A DNA stretch of 64,000 nucleotides from Paramecium pentaurelia (GCA_905183005.1 CAJJDO010000099.1:186001-250000); one strand, 5' to 3'; shown: positions 22,359 through 35,990, numbered from the stretch's first letter. Notes: a model not told the origin generated them from the letters alone. Translations and numbers: made by a program.

Positions 22359-22964
22359 TCACTTATCAAACCATAACAATTACTCCTTTCTCTCTTTCTC
22401 AGCAATAAATGAATCAAATTCAGCTTTGATTGCAGAAAAGTCTTCTCCTTTATAAGTGACCTATAAAGCAAGAGCAGGAGATGTATCTTTGATTCCATCT
22501 ACCTTATTTCTATGTCTATGTGCTGGTGATTTAGCTGGATCCAAAGATTTTGGAATAATAGCTCCACTTAATTTTGATACTCTCACTGGTGTACCATCTT
22601 CTAAAAATCCTCTTTAAACCTAATTTCTATAATTTATGATTACTTTAGTTGGTTTGCCTTTTTCAGGATCAATAAGTGCTACTTTACATAAATGGATAGG
22701 TCTTGTAATTTATTGAATACCAGATCCTGATGGATCATCTAATAAAGACTTTCTTTTGAATTTTTAATTGATTCCTTGAACAAGTACTTCATTTGATTTA
22801 CGATAAACTCTTAAAACTGTTCCTGTTTTACCAGAATCCTTTCCAGAGACAATAACAACTTTATCACCTTTGATCACATTCCATTTATCAAATGTGATTT
22901 ACTTAGCAAATTAGGCAATTGGTGTCTATCGATTTAGATAGAATGTAGAGAATGCTTTTAACAT
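22359..22964 (-). CDS. MRPL24: Mitochondrial ribosomal protein uL24m
   Basis: A single exon of 202 codons (201 residues). The N-terminus (MLKAFSTFYLNRQTPIAQFA) is a likely mitochondrial presequence. Residues about 30-65 form the L24 KOW motif: WNVIKGDKVVIVSGKDSGKT followed by GTVLRVYRKSNEVLVQGINQ. The downstream block (GIQQITRPIHLCKVALIDPE, then KPTKVIINYRNQ and GTPVRVSKLSGAIIPK) matches the bacterial and organellar L24 pattern of a second beta-rich part. It would be a large-subunit assembly-initiator protein that binds rRNA. The stop is 14 bp from the start of the LRR gene. Confidence 0.88.
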
Positions 22965-23009
22965 AAATAATTAATTAACTATAACATTTTTTGTTTTTTA
23001 AATTAAGTG

Positions 23010-25053
23010 ATGAGTTATTCGAATAAAGAGAATATAGATGATACATAAATATTGATAGATTAAGAAGAAGTACTTGAATTTGTAAAGTAATTGAAATTGA
23101 TGAATAAACAATTTATTTCTTAAATCAAACAACTGATTCGAGAAAAAGAAGAGTACAAATTCTTGATTTAAGAATTGCAAAGTCAATTATAAAGAAAATG
23201 TGAGTAATTATAACAATAAGAAATGATAATCTAAGAATGTGAATTATAAGTAGTATTTTTATAGGTTATTGTAGTTAGAGTCATGCAGATCGAATTATGA
23301 AGAACAAATTAATCGTTTAGAAGTAGAGTTGAAAATGAATTAAATGATTTTTTAGATAGAATTGAGTCAATAGAAATAAGAGATAGTAGATTTAAGTGAT
23401 AAATTAAAAAGTACTTAACAAGGTTATTCAACTACTGTGGCTACTTCATTTTTATAAACATCTTTTAATTAGAGATAGGATAGTTTATTCAAAGTATGAG
23501 TAGTTGAATAAATTTAGGATAGTCATACATTAGAAAGTGTTGGTTAAACAGAAGGAGATAATAGTATAATGTCAAATAAGAATAAAGGATAGAAAATGAT
23601 GTTGAAAATAATTTAAGATCCAATAAGTAACTTAAAGAAACAGAAAGATTTAATAAAAAGGGAAATTACTTAATGGTAAGATGAATTCTTAAAGAAAGAA
23701 GGTCGACCACCTTCTATTAATGATAAATAATCTATTAGTACTAAATTTTATCATTATACTATATTGAAGAAATAATTGAATGATCGAAGTACTGTAATTT
23801 AAGATAGCACAGATTGTAAGAATATTGGTATTCAATGCAATTTGATTGATGCATAATAGATATTGTAATTGTAAGAACAAATTAAATAAAAAACTAATGA
23901 TATAAAGAGAATGAGTTTTTAATTAGAAGATTTAAAGGGAAAAGTAAAAGTATATTGTAGAGTTAGACCCTCAAATAATTTAGATAAATTAAAAGGTATA
24001 AATTGAATTTATAAATAAGATTGTGAACTCTAATTTATAGATGAGTAACATATCTCATTAAAATAGAAAATCTTCAATTTTGATATCTGTTTTAATCAAT
24101 AATCTACATAAAAAGATGTATATGAGGAAATACAGTAATCTCTTTAAGCAATATTCCATGGTTATAATTTATGCATTTTTGCCTATGGTTAAACTGGCAG
24201 TGGTAAGACATATACTATGTTTGGCACTTAATAATAACCTGGAGTTATTCCAAATTTAATAGAAGATATCTATGCCTATATTAAAAAAAACAATTTAGAT
24301 TGTTCAATTATAGTTAGTTCTTTAGAGATATATAAAGAGAATATCATAGATTTATTAAATGACTAATAAAGTTCTTAAACTTTGGAACTTAAGGAGAATG
24401 TTAATGGATAAGTGTTTGTTTAAAATTTGACTAATATCAAAGTACAAAGTTAATATGAATTAATGAATTTGATTGAGTTTGCATCTTCTAAAAGAAGATA
24501 AAGTTTAACTGAAATGAATGATTCTAGTTCAAGATCTCATATGTGCACTTAACTTGTAATTGAAACCTTTAATAAAAGTACTTAATAGGTATGATAGAAT
24601 ATAGATTCCTAGAAATTCATCAGTAGAGTAAATTTAATTGATTTGGCAGGTTCAGAAAGGTGTAATAAATCAAGATTAAAATAAAATCAATTAGAGGAAG
24701 CTAAATACATTAATAAAAGTCTCTCTGCTCTTAATGATGTTATGATAGCTTTATCAACAAAAAGTAATTTCATTCCATACAGAAATAGTAAACTTACATA
24801 TTTAATGAGAGATTCCTTAGGAGGAAATGTATTATTAATTTATAATTATAAGTCAAAAACAATCATGATCATCAATATCTCACCTTCCTTTATTAACTTA
24901 GATGAATCAATGAGCTCATTATAATATGGATAAAAAGTTAAATAAATAATCAATTAACCAATTAAGAACTTAGAACCAGTGGAGCAATTAAAAAAATTAT
25001 AAAAAGTATGTAATTAACATGATGAAAATGCGTAATTAAGATAATAAAAGTGA
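23010..25053 (+). CDS. Kinesin-14-type motor (C-terminal motor)
   Basis: Five introns (25, 24, 24, 24 and 24 nt) leave 640 residues. About 300 residues of coiled coil come first (EEYKFLIQELQSQLQRKCEQ and similar), then the motor. Motor motifs in order: the neck-like [15 protein letters not shown], the P-loop [13 protein letters not shown], switch I NDSSSRSH, switch [12 protein letters not shown], then [39 protein letters not shown] and [12 protein letters not shown]. The motor lies at the C-terminus after a stalk, the layout of minus-end-directed kinesin-14. Catalytic boxes are complete. A role in spindle or microtubule organisation follows from the family. The ribokinase gene begins 12 bp after its stop. 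Confidence 0.9.
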
Positions 25054-25065
25054 TTTATTTTATAT

Positions 25066-26247
25066 ATGCAATAATCTCAATACTAGATATGTGTGTTAGG
25101 AAGTGCTAATTCTGATCATTTCCTTGAAGTTGAAGATTTTCCTAAAGAAGGAGAGACTATCGCTTCTAAGGTAATCTATAATACAATCTAATTAGAAATC
25201 CTATTTAAAAAATGGAGGCAAGGGAGCTAATCAAGCAGTAGCATCAGCTTTACTCAATTCTAAGATTATCTTTGCAGGTCAAATTGGAAAGGATGAGCTT
25301 GGTTAATTATTAGTAAAAGAAATGACATTGGCAGGAGTTGATTTAACTGCTTTAAGAAAAGTAGATGAATAAACAGGATAGGCAATAATTCTGTTAAATA
25401 AGAAAGGAGAAAATCTAATTATCATAGTAGCAGGAGCAAATGGCTATTATGAGACATTAGATGTCTTACCATAAGAATATTAATAAGCTATTGAATAATC
25501 AGATTTATTGTAATTATAAATGGAAGTACCACAATCTATCAACATCTTAGCTGCTAAATATGTAAAAATTATATTAATTCATAGATGGCTTAAAATGATA
25601 AGATTACAGTTTTAGATTGTGGAGGTAAAGCAGAGAAATTAAAAGGTGATTTCCTTGAAAATTTAACTATTGTGAGTCCTAATGAAACAGAATTGGAACG
25701 TATCTTAGGAGAAGATTTAAATATGGATGCAGATTAAAATGCAGAAGAGTAATAATCATTTTTTATATTATTTAAGATTTCTTACAAAAACTATACATGA
25801 AAAGGTATTTACTCGTTATCCAGATTTAATTGTTCTATTGAAATTAGGTTCTAATGGAAGTATGCTTGTAACTAAAGAATATAGTGTAAGATGTCAAACT
25901 GTAACACAATTAAGTACATATTATATATATATATTAGATCCAAATATTTTAGAAGAATATAAAATAGTTGATACTGTAGGAGCTGGTGATTGTTTCACTT
26001 CTGCATTTACTGTATCATTTTATAGATCTTTAATTGAATTTGGTCCAGCCAGAATTTCAAGTAATGATTATTTAATAATCTTATAGCATTAAGAAAAATA
26101 GATGTTGAGACATAAAAGAAATTGTTCTATAAAGCTATGCATTTTGGAAGTGCATCTGCATTTTTGTGCATTACTAAACATGGTGCTATGCCATCAATGC
26201 CAAAGTTTGAGACAGTTGACAATTTCATCAAGAAGTATTTCCCATGA
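25066..26247 (+). CDS. RBKS: Ribokinase (PfkB family)
   Basis: Five introns (25, 23, 28, 24 and 26 nt) leave 351 residues. PfkB signatures are intact: the N-terminal VLGSANSDHFLEVEDFPKEG, the substrate motif NGGKGANQAVASALLNSKI, a middle SPNETELERILGED and the C-terminal anion-hole and catalytic-base motif DTVGAGDCFTSAF. The typical ribokinase ending is visible (KAMHFGSASAFLCITKHGAM, then PSMPKFETV). It would phosphorylate D-ribose with ATP to ribose 5-phosphate in the cytosol. The NGGKGANQA motif favours ribokinase over adenosine kinase or fructokinase. The gene follows the kinesin by 12 bp, with no functional link. Confidence 0.9.
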
Positions 26248-26283
26248 AATAGAAATTATAAAATAATTACAATATAGAATATA

Positions 26284-28282
26284 ATGTCAGAAGGCATTTA
26301 TACAGAAACTTTAAAGGATAAGTTTACTCTTTCTCCATTTGAAAAATATCATAAGTATGGCAGATTTCCTTTTAAATTTTTAATCTCATGTGCATTAGTT
26401 TTCCTTACAACTTTATAAGTATTATTGATCTCTGAACATTATACATATAATAATTCAGGTCAAATAATTCAATTTGGTATTATATCTAAATTGATTAATA
26501 GTTGCATTATTGTTGAATGCAGATGAACCAATGAATAATAAAATTACTTTACTTACAATTGATGATTTTTAAGATTCATTAAATAAAACTCTTAATAATT
26601 TAGCTAACATTGATGATATTACAGTTTAGAACACTACAGTGTAAGGTAATACATTTTTTTAGATTAATTATAACTATCCTTTTGAAGCATATAGAATTGA
26701 TTATCCTTTTGTACGAAATGTTACTTTGGGTGAACCATTACTTGACCCATTTGACTTAGAAGATGATGATTAAATTAGAGAATTTTGGACTAATGCTTAT
26801 GAATTAACATTAACAGTAAACTAAATCAAAGTGGAATCATAATAACGATCTGCTTGTTGGGATATATAGATTACATATTAGTTCATTAATTATGGTTATA
26901 TAGATGCAATTATAACTTCTATTGGTGGAATCTGTAAAGAGAACCGTGAAGAAGAAGAAGGATATGGATCTGCTTTTAATAGTACAGCTCTTAGAATAGA
27001 TAATCTATTATTGTAATTGAGTATTATTTTATTGGCATTTATTGATGTTTGTTTGGGAGTCAAATATATTTATGAAGTCATTGAAATGTATACAAATAAT
27101 ATATCAAAATTAAAGAAATAAAGAAAATTAAAAGTTCCAGAATACAAATTATATAAAAATCAGAATCTAACAACATTAAAGATTATCTTAAATGAATAAA
27201 AGCCTTGGGAATAATTAACAATAAAAGAAAAACTATTATTTTTTGATTTATTTTTACCTATAAGAATTTTAGGAAATATAATATAACTTATATCAGCTGG
27301 TATACTAATATCTGAAACTTTCATAAGAGTAGATGGTTTATCATAATATGATGAATTGATGGCTGGATTAGGTTGCTTTTTTGCTTGGTTTTCTATAGTG
27401 AAATATTTGGATTATTATGAAGAATTACATTTAATTGCATCTGTGTTAGAATCATCTATAATACCAGTTTGTATGGCTATTTTAAATTTCTTACCAGTTT
27501 TTTTAGGATATGCATTGTTAGGTATGTGTTTATTTAGTGATTCTCATTAATTTGTGAGTTTATCTTCATCAATAAATGCTCTATTCTCATTAATTTATGG
27601 AGATTCAATATCAGATGTAGCTAGGGATAGTTCAAGAGGAGTTAGTTTAGAATTATCATTGATTTACATAGTTTCATATATTTTATTGTTCTTATTTGCA
27701 GTACATAATATTATGGTAGCTTTGATAAAAGAGTAATTAGAAATTCGTAAGGATTTAATATTTCAAGAAAAGGAATTAATGAATTAATTGGATTTGAGTA
27801 ATAATTATTAGTATTAAATGTATTTGTCTTAGAAGATGAAACAAACAACTATTATGAATCGTAGTGTAATGAAAGATGATTTTGGTTCAATGATGCAATC
27901 TTAAACAGGAAATAATCAATAATAATAATAAATTAACAAATAGATATCTTTAAAATCAATAACAAAATTGGCTATGTTATAAAAACAAAAGTCAGTGGAT
28001 ATATCTAAATAAGAAATGGAAAATAATTGGAAATAAATTTGTAAAGAAGAGATGTAAAATCATTACATTTATAATATTTTAATATCAACAATTACTGAGA
28101 CCAAAAATATTCTCAGTAATGTTGAATTGGAGTTATGGAATGATATTGATTCTAGTCCATTTACTGTGATTGATAAGAAAGAGATAATTACATTGTATTG
28201 TTCCTAATTGATTAAGAAACATCAGAAAATGAGAAACATATTTAATAAAACAAAGTAAATAAGTTAAAATTTGAAACAATGA
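26284..28282 (+). CDS. Mucolipin/polycystin-like TRP channel
   Basis: One 25-nt intron leaves 657 residues. TM1 lies near residue 45 (LISCALVFLTTLQVLL), followed by a large lumenal loop of about 200 residues with NxT sites. Several membrane helices follow. The pore region reads ILNFLPVFLGYALLGMCLF and INALFSLIYGDSISDVARD, which fits the mucolipin pore (GYALFG ... LFSLINGD). The last helix continues into VHNIMVALIKEQ. A Gln-rich cytosolic tail with a coiled stretch ends the protein. Mucolipins are endolysosomal cation channels activated by phosphoinositides; location and gating are inferred. The acidic pore residue (GDS) is present. Confidence 0.85.
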
Positions 28283-28579
28283 AATGAGTTATAATTATTA
28301 GTATTTCAAAATGGAATATTTTCTTTTCTTGCTTATTTTTTTGTTAAACAGAACTTAACTTTGTTTCTTTTTGAGGGTGATTGTTAAGATAAAATTTGTG
28401 ATTTTACTTTATGAAAAAATAAGAGGACTTTTTTTGGATTATTGATAAAAATTGGAAATTACTATTTTCCATATTTATTTTTTGATTATCCACTTTTTAT
28501 TAGATATATATATAATTATTTGTCAATAGTCGGGGGTCAATATCAGTCTTTTAATAAGTTTATCAAAAATATAAATTAG

Positions 28580-29150
28580 ATGGATGATGTTTTTGGAAAT
28601 TATAATTATTTTAGATAAATCAAATGAAAAAATTAATAACCTAGTTTAATCAATATCATTCTATTTTTATTACAGATTAGAATGAAATTCAACAACAAAA
28701 GTTAAAGCTAAAGAAACATCATAAAAAATATTTATCTTTATTTATTTTTAATAAATCCATAATACATTAAAGAAAATACAAAAATCTTATTTAAAATTCC
28801 ATTTTTTGAAAATAAGTTCAATTCACAATTATCATATGGTAAATAAAGAGGATTAAGAATTATTTCTTTTAATCTTATTATTGATTTTATTTTTTGATTT
28901 TCTTAATAAGTATTGATAATGATATTGATTTATTTCAGTATTGCTCACTAATTTTGAGAGACGATTATTAGAATCTTATTTTTGACCTAGATGTAATTCA
29001 TTTATAGCATCTCCTTAATCAAATAGTATTGTGAGCATAGCATCTTATAATGAGGATGAACTATTAGAAATAAATAAAAGATTATAATTAGTATGGTTGA
29101 ATAGATTTTGTAGATGATGATTATTATTCAGTGATAAGATTTAGAATATA
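28580..29150 (+). pseudogene. Possible gene relic in a 1-kb gap
   Basis: The gap 28283-29338 between the channel and the nucleoplasmin-like gene holds coding-like pieces but no complete gene. An ATG at 28580 opens MDDVFGNYNYFRQ. After a plausible 32-nt intron comes DQNEIQQQKLKLKKHHKKYL. Near 28950, FERRLLESYF is followed by an in-frame TGA and then NSIVSIASYNEDELLEINKR. No intron removes the TGA. The rest of the gap (28283-28579 and 29151-29338) shows nothing. I infer a decayed gene; it may instead be a rare gene with introns I missed. Confidence 0.3.
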
Positions 29151-29338
29151 CTTTTTTTTTTGTAAGAAATTTCAATCTTAAAATGATATTTTTATTTGGT
29201 CAATTACCAATCCATCTTTTAGTTTAAGCCTAATTCTTCAGGATCTTTTATATCCTTTAGATCTAAATCATTTTTCATCATTCAGGAAGTGTGTCTTATT
29301 TTTTCTCTATTATTAAAAGACATTTAATTTAATTAATT

Positions 29339-29715
29339 ATGTTTTGGGGTGTAAAATTATAAAATGGATAAACTAAAACCATTAAGGCTAATCTTATACT
29401 CACTAACTTATGTGGTATTGGTACAGTTAGACTGAATAATATCATTATTGCTACATTGACAATGAAATAGGTTTGATATAAATAATATATTAAAAGCCTT
29501 AAGTTTTGATTGATTATAAAATTAATGGAGAATTTACATTATAAAGTGAAGGAGGTGATGTTGACATTTGTGGATATTATGCTGACAAGAACACTTTAGA
29601 TGAATAGGATTTGTAATAATTATCAATTAAAGCATAATCAATGTAAAATGAAGAATAGTTAGAGACCATATATAAAGAGTAATTAAGAAATATATAGAAA
29701 ATGCTCAAAAAATGA
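29339..29715 (+). CDS. Nucleoplasmin-like domain protein
   Basis: One 26-nt intron leaves 116 residues. The N-terminus MFWGVKLQNGQTKTIKANLI begins like the nucleoplasmin-like fold of FKBP39-type immunophilins and plant HD2 proteins (MFWG at the start, then a short beta strand). The fold continues IIIATLTMKQPQVLIDYKIN, GEFTLQSEGGDVDICGYY. The C-terminus is a Gln/Glu-rich helix (EEQLETIYKEQLRNIQKMLK) in place of an FKBP or acidic domain. Nucleoplasmin-like domains form pentamers and act in histone binding and chromatin; this function is inferred from the fold. The protein is shorter than most of the family. Confidence 0.65.
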
Positions 29716-29801
29716 AATTTAATTAGTGCTTATTGTTATTTAATATAATTTAGATTTATATAGGAATAAACAAATAAAATTTAATAATTAAAAATCTTTT
29801 T

Positions 29802-31215
29802 ATGGCTAACATACCATAGCAATAATATTCAACACCATCAAATTTACCTTCATAAAATAGAGATCAATCCACTTATTAATAACCTACATTAGGATAATAA
29901 TAAGTTCCATAGAGTATTTATCAACCTCAACAATCTGGTGAGAAAGGATTACAATACTTGCCTCAACAAACAGGTATTTTACCATAAAATGTATAAACAC
30001 AACAATTATATGGACAACCACAAGTTGGAATAATAGGATAATAATTCACTCAACAACCAATATTTGGCCAATCATAAATTTAACAACTACCCTAATAAAC
30101 AGTTGAAACTTAATAAGGTCAAGTAGTAAAGGGATAATCAAGAATTGAATACATTCCATATGAGAGAACAATAACTGAATATGAAGAAGTGAGAAGACAA
30201 GTGCAAGTACCCATCACAAAATAAGTCACTGATTATTATGCAGTGCAATATGACATTGAATATATACCTTAAGTCATTCAAGAGAAATAGATAGAATATG
30301 TCCCAGTTGAAAGAGTAGCAGAAAGAACTGAATATTACACAGTTGAAAGATAGAATGTTGTATAATAAGTATGAATCAATATTTATATTTAGCCAATTGG
30401 ATATTAATCATCACAAGTCCAAACATCAGCTACCTATGCACCAGTACAAACTCAATAAGTAACTCAATAATATACATAATATGTCTAACCTTAACAATAA
30501 ACTATTGCATATTAATAGCCACTTCAAATTTAATAGTAATATCAAACAAGAGAAGTAATTCAACAACCAATTGTTTAATAATAATCTTATTTACAATAAA
30601 GAGAAATATTACCATAATAATAAGTCTAAGTCCAATAATCAGTAGCATTGTAACCAACCATCCCAACTACTCAGTATTTACCATAATAATAATATCAAAC
30701 TATTTAAACAACACAACCCTAATTATAAATAGCTTAAGTAATTTTATTCTTATATTATTAATAGACTGTTCCTTTGAATTATGGTTAATAAATCTAAACT
30801 ATTTAAACTCAATAATAACCTATCGTCACATCACCTGCCTAAGCAACAACCCAAATTAATCAAGGATATTCCATTCCTGTTACCTAAACATAAGCTCCTT
30901 AATATTCAGTTTATGGACAACAATCCCTTGGTCCTCAATAGCCTAAAGCATAATAGTCTTTAACTCAAACTACACAATATAATCCTTAATTGTAATAGAC
31001 TGTTGCACCTGCATAAGTATCTATTATAAATTATACATTAGTTTGTTTAATCAGTACCCTAGTAATAATAATAACAATCAATTCCATAAGATATGGGAAG
31101 AACAAGACCATATCAATAAGGTTAATTGCCTTAATAACCATCCCAACCTTAATAGAGTGGCACTGCTTAGAAATAAAATAAAGAAAAATCATTCTTGGAG
31201 AAATTGTTCGATTGA
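29802..31215 (+). CDS. Alveolin (cortical/epiplasm protein)
   Basis: Introns of 24, 27 and 25 nt leave 445 residues. Residues about 105-185 are the alveolin core of charged and hydrophobic repeats: RIEYIPYERTITEYEEVRRQ, VQVPITKQVTDYYAVQYDIE, YIPQVIQEKQIEYVPVERVA, ERTEYYTVERQNV. Both flanks are very rich in Gln and Pro (TPSNLPSQNRDQSTYQQPTL and later QQP/QTQ repeats), nearly all Gln written as TAA or CAA. A conserved-looking C-terminal tip reads KEKSFLEKLFD. Alveolins form the filament layer beneath the alveolar sacs of ciliates, apicomplexans and dinoflagellates, so a place in the epiplasm is expected. Confidence 0.88.
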
Positions 31216-31253
31216 TTATTTTTGCATAAAATACATAAATATAATTAAAATAT

Positions 31254-34200
31254 ATGAATTATCTTTTTATAATCAGCTCTTTGATAATATATTCAATTTT
31301 TGGTGAATTAATATTGCTTACGAATGGAGATCATTATCATGAGATTTTTGATATTAACAAATATGAATTTTTCACAGATTGTGATGAATAACGCATTTAA
31401 ATTTAGGAACATAAAGTTAATGAATAAATTTAATTGTTAGAGAAAAACTAAATAGAACAAGTATTATCTTATTATATATAATTTAGATTATCTATTACCC
31501 AAATGATTAGAATACCATACTCATTTTGGAAAAGATAGGTTAAATTACAATACTCTTTAAAGATAATCAATAATTCAATTCTCCCTTTAAAGAATTGGGA
31601 ACACTCAATCTAAATACTAAAGGTTTACCTGATTTTACTTGTAGTGATATGACTCAATACTCTCTTAATATATTCATGGCTGTATGTAAATCAGATAATG
31701 ATATTTACATCTCTAAAATTTAATGTATAGCTGAAGATGATAAATATTTATCTGGTTGTTCTTCATAACTCTACTTAGATTCAGATTAACTGAATAATTG
31801 TGATAATTTAAATATAATCACTGAGAGTTCTTGGAGAGTCAAAGAACCTCAGTATTTTAGTATTTATTGTTCCTCTTAAGAGAATTTTCAACTAACAAGA
31901 CCATTATTAATAGGTAAATTTAAGAATCAAGCTAATTCTATATAAATGGCTAGAATTATTAGTCCAATTAATGAAATTGAAAAAATATCCTTTTTTGATG
32001 ACAATACCCTTATGATATTAGATCATAGATCAGCTTTACATGTATTTAGATTTGTGTTTACAGATGATGGTGAAATTACCTATGAATAATTATTATGGTA
32101 ATTATTTTTACCAAATGAATTATTTTATGCACTCAGCTACTCTCATGAACAATATGCTATCAGATTCCCACCTATAGGAATCATAGAGAATGATATTCAA
32201 TATAGTATTGTTATACTGAGTGATCATTTTATATATGAGTTAGCTTTACCTTAATAATCTAAAGATTTCTTCTTTACTACATTACCAATTAATGATAAAA
32301 TAAATATAAGGAATATTCTTAAAGATAAGTAAATTAAAAAGGGATAAATTCAATATGATGAATAATTTTATTATGTTTGCTTTACTTATATCTAAAATTC
32401 TATAGAATGTTATAGAATAAATAGACATCAATCCTACACTGAAAAATTATTACTTCGAAATAAATATCAGCATCCAATGTTATTAACATATCCAGTTTAA
32501 TATTCTACTATAACTGGATAGACTAACATATTAATTACTCAATAGATGAATGAAACAAAGGCAGTTTTAACTTTAATAAAAAATGAAATAGAAAGATTAA
32601 CTATAGTATCCACATCTAATGAAGAATTTCTATGTTCAATTATATTAACTACTCAAAATAACTCTATGTACAATACTATGAATAATTAAAATATTACACT
32701 TATGATTTATAATCAAAAATTTGAAAGCACTAATTTATACAAAATAGACCATCTATAAAATTATAATTTTCCAAATACTGATTCAACTGTGTTATATTCT
32801 ACATTAATAAGAGGACCTGCCACTGTACTGTAACCAAAAAGTGATAAGAAAAGTAAGAATTTATTATTATTTTAGATTAGATGTTGAAGTCATAAGCCTT
32901 TCAGGCTTTGGATATGAAATGTGGGAAGATTTATATTAAAATTTTATTTAGCATTCTCGTATCCCTATTAAATCATTTTTAGACAATGGATTTAGAACTA
33001 TATTTTTATAAATAGATTAAGTGAAAATAATAATTTAATAAGAAATTACTAATACAATATATTTTACTCAAAAAATCTATTCTTTAGATTGTTCATCAAT
33101 CAATATTGTAAAAAATATTGTAAGCATATCACCATATTATATAATATTTTATTAAAAAACAACATATTATACTGTATTGAAGATAAAAAAAGTAGAAGAA
33201 GATGTTTTAGAGTATGAATGTAAAAATGTTGAATATCCACTCTATGAATTAGAACATGAAGTATTTGTAGATTTAGATTATATTAATTTATTTTTTACTA
33301 CAAATAACACAATCTATTATACTGATATCTATTTTAATAATGTAATTACAATAGAAATTGATCGTAAATTTAGATAATTGAATTTTCAATTTTTAAAGAA
33401 TGACATCATTTTAGGAAGTCATTAAAATAAATTATATTATATCTAATTAACAACTCCTTTAAAAGAAAATCATTTTAAAACATCTATTGCAGAAATTGAA
33501 TTAGGTTAAATGACTAATAATTTTAAATTCTTTGTATTATAACTTAAAAAACCTATATTAACATTAGTTATTGTAGATGATAGAATAACATTATATACAA
33601 TAGATAATTTATAAGATATTAAATTTGATTCTTTATTACCATAATTCAATAGCATTATAAATGCAAATGAAACATAAATAAATTATTATATGTTAATAGT
33701 ACCAACCAATAAACCTAATGAATTGTATGTATATGATTTGTCAAAGACTGGATCAGATAGATTACATGCAATTCACAAATATCCAATTATATCTGAACCA
33801 ATAACTATATGCTATCCAAAAATGTAAACATTTTTATATTGTTTGTAATTTTCAAATGCTGATATAAATTGTTATTTTAATAAAATGCTTGAATTTGAAT
33901 TAATTGCTTCTGATCCAACTAATATTGATAATTAATTCTCAGTTGCAATTAATGCCTAATCTGCATTAAGTTATAGTGTATAAAGTAATTTTATAATTAA
34001 TATAATATATTTAGAAACCCTTACAATAAATGGTAGTTTTAGATATTAAGATACAATGATAGAGAAGAGTGTAAAAAGATTAGAAGAAATTGAAATCTAC
34101 AAGACAAATTTTACAACAGAATTAAAAATAATGGATTATTATTCTGGTCCTATTTTTAATTATTAATTGTAAAATAGTAAAGATTTGAATATAAAAATGA

Positions 34201-35990
34201 TCCCATTTATTTTAGAATAGGAGGATAATTTAGTTAGATTTAAGATTAATTAAACAATCTTAGGAACTAGTGTTTCTAAGGAATATTTAATTATTTTAGG
34301 AGATGAAAATATAGGTATCATTGATATTCCCCAAACTTAATGTAATATTATCTTATAACATAGATCATAAATAAGTAATTTAGAGTACAATAGATTATGA
34401 AGAGATTAAAAATGTATTTTTTGATTAAGATTAACCAACTGTGAATAATTGTACTAAATCCTTTATTAATCCATTGTCAATTGCAGAATTATCAGCTATT
34501 CATATAATAGCATTATTTTGTTAATCTATGATGGTTAGAGTCAATGTTACTAATTAAATAAGTTAATTGAGTTTTACAATATTATCAGATAATTAACCAA
34601 TAGAAAAATAGTTTTTAGAGAATTTCTTCTTTTTAAATATAAATTTTAAAGATTTTTTATACTAAAATTAAAGTTCATTTATTTTAGAAGATGTAAAGAT
34701 GATCAATTTCCCAATTCAATTCAAACCAAAATATAAATTCATTACTGTAACTGCAATAGTCAAAGGAAATAAAAGATATGACTTAGAAGATAAATCAAGA
34801 GATAATTTAATTTGTATCTTTTATGGATACTTAGATTAGAATTAGAGTTCATTAATGAATGGATCACTTTTGGATGTGATTGGTGCTGCTAATTTTAATA
34901 AAAATACATTAATTGTTAATAATTTTTAGATGTATTGTATTAAAGGTTGCACCATTAAAAATGTTAATAATACATAGATTGAAACAATAATAGAACTAAT
35001 ATTCAATGATCAATATTCATTTAATCTATATAAATTAAAGATAAGTTTCATATACACAACAAATAAGTAACCATAATATAAATTGATAAATATGGAAATT
35101 ATAAATATAAAAGAATTAAGTAAATTTATAATTATATTTATTTAGTGAGTAATTTTGTTCAGAATTATATTGAATTCACATATATTGATACTGAAGTTCA
35201 ATTTTAGAATGAATCTACTTATACAATTAATGTTACAACTGATTCTCTTAGTTTTGATTTAGTTTAAATTTAAGGTCGAATTGAGATTGAATAGATTTTC
35301 AAGTAAACATTAATTTAAAATAGATAATACACTTAATGTTAAAGTCCACCAGGATCATTGAAAACATCTTACAATGAATATTTTGCTATTAGTTGTAGAA
35401 ATGCATCTAGAAACTATTCTGAATAAACTCAATTTGTTAAATTATTTATAAGGGGATAATATTAAATAAATCATTCAGTGAAGTCTGTTATCCAAGCTGC
35501 TTAGATATAAGGAAATTTAATGTTATTAGACATACAAAAAGGATATTTGAATGAACATGTTAGAATGTTAATATTAGAATAAGATAATAATTAATAAGAT
35601 TTTTAATTAAGATGGTTTCATCTCAATGATCAATTTACATTATTAGTAATTTGAATCATTAATAAATTATAGGCTGATTAGAATAATACTCCTAAAAGTA
35701 TATTGAATGTGTAATTGTGTCCTAGTAATTTAAATGAAATTCAAGGTTTATGTATGGATATCATTATTTCAAATACAGGATATCATCATTATATAACAAT
35801 GGAATGGTTATTATTTATATTTCTAATTTGTTTACCATTGTTAATAAGTTGTAGTTTTATAATATTTTGCATTATTAATTATAAGGCTGAGAAGTAAAAA
35901 AGAGTAGAATCTTTTGGAATGAATCTTGAACATTAACTTAAGAAATAGTCATCTCACTTATAATCAAGAATGGAAAATACTGTCTATTGA
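31254..35990 (+). CDS. Giant type I membrane protein, unknown family
   Basis: Introns of 26, 28, 19, 26 and 27 nt leave 1,536 residues. The leader MNYLFIISSLIIYSIFG is a likely signal peptide. The very long ectodomain alternates hydrophobic beta strands with loops, has many N-x-S/T sites and scattered Cys pairs, and includes propeller-like phrases (ELYVYDLSKTGSDRLHAIHK, GDENIGIIDIPQ). One membrane helix lies near the end (WLLFIFLICLPLLISCSFII), followed by a 45-residue basic tail. No known domain is recognised. The topology matches the 550-residue protein at 3678-5330. The 19-nt intron near 34354 is the shortest I propose and could be wrong; without it the frame breaks at a TGA. Confidence 0.75.

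Noticed and set aside
30371..31306. Open frames of Ile/Asn/Ser-rich sequence under the alveolin gene
   Set aside because: They are other-frame readings of the Gln/Pro-rich alveolin coding sequence, which runs through with three introns.
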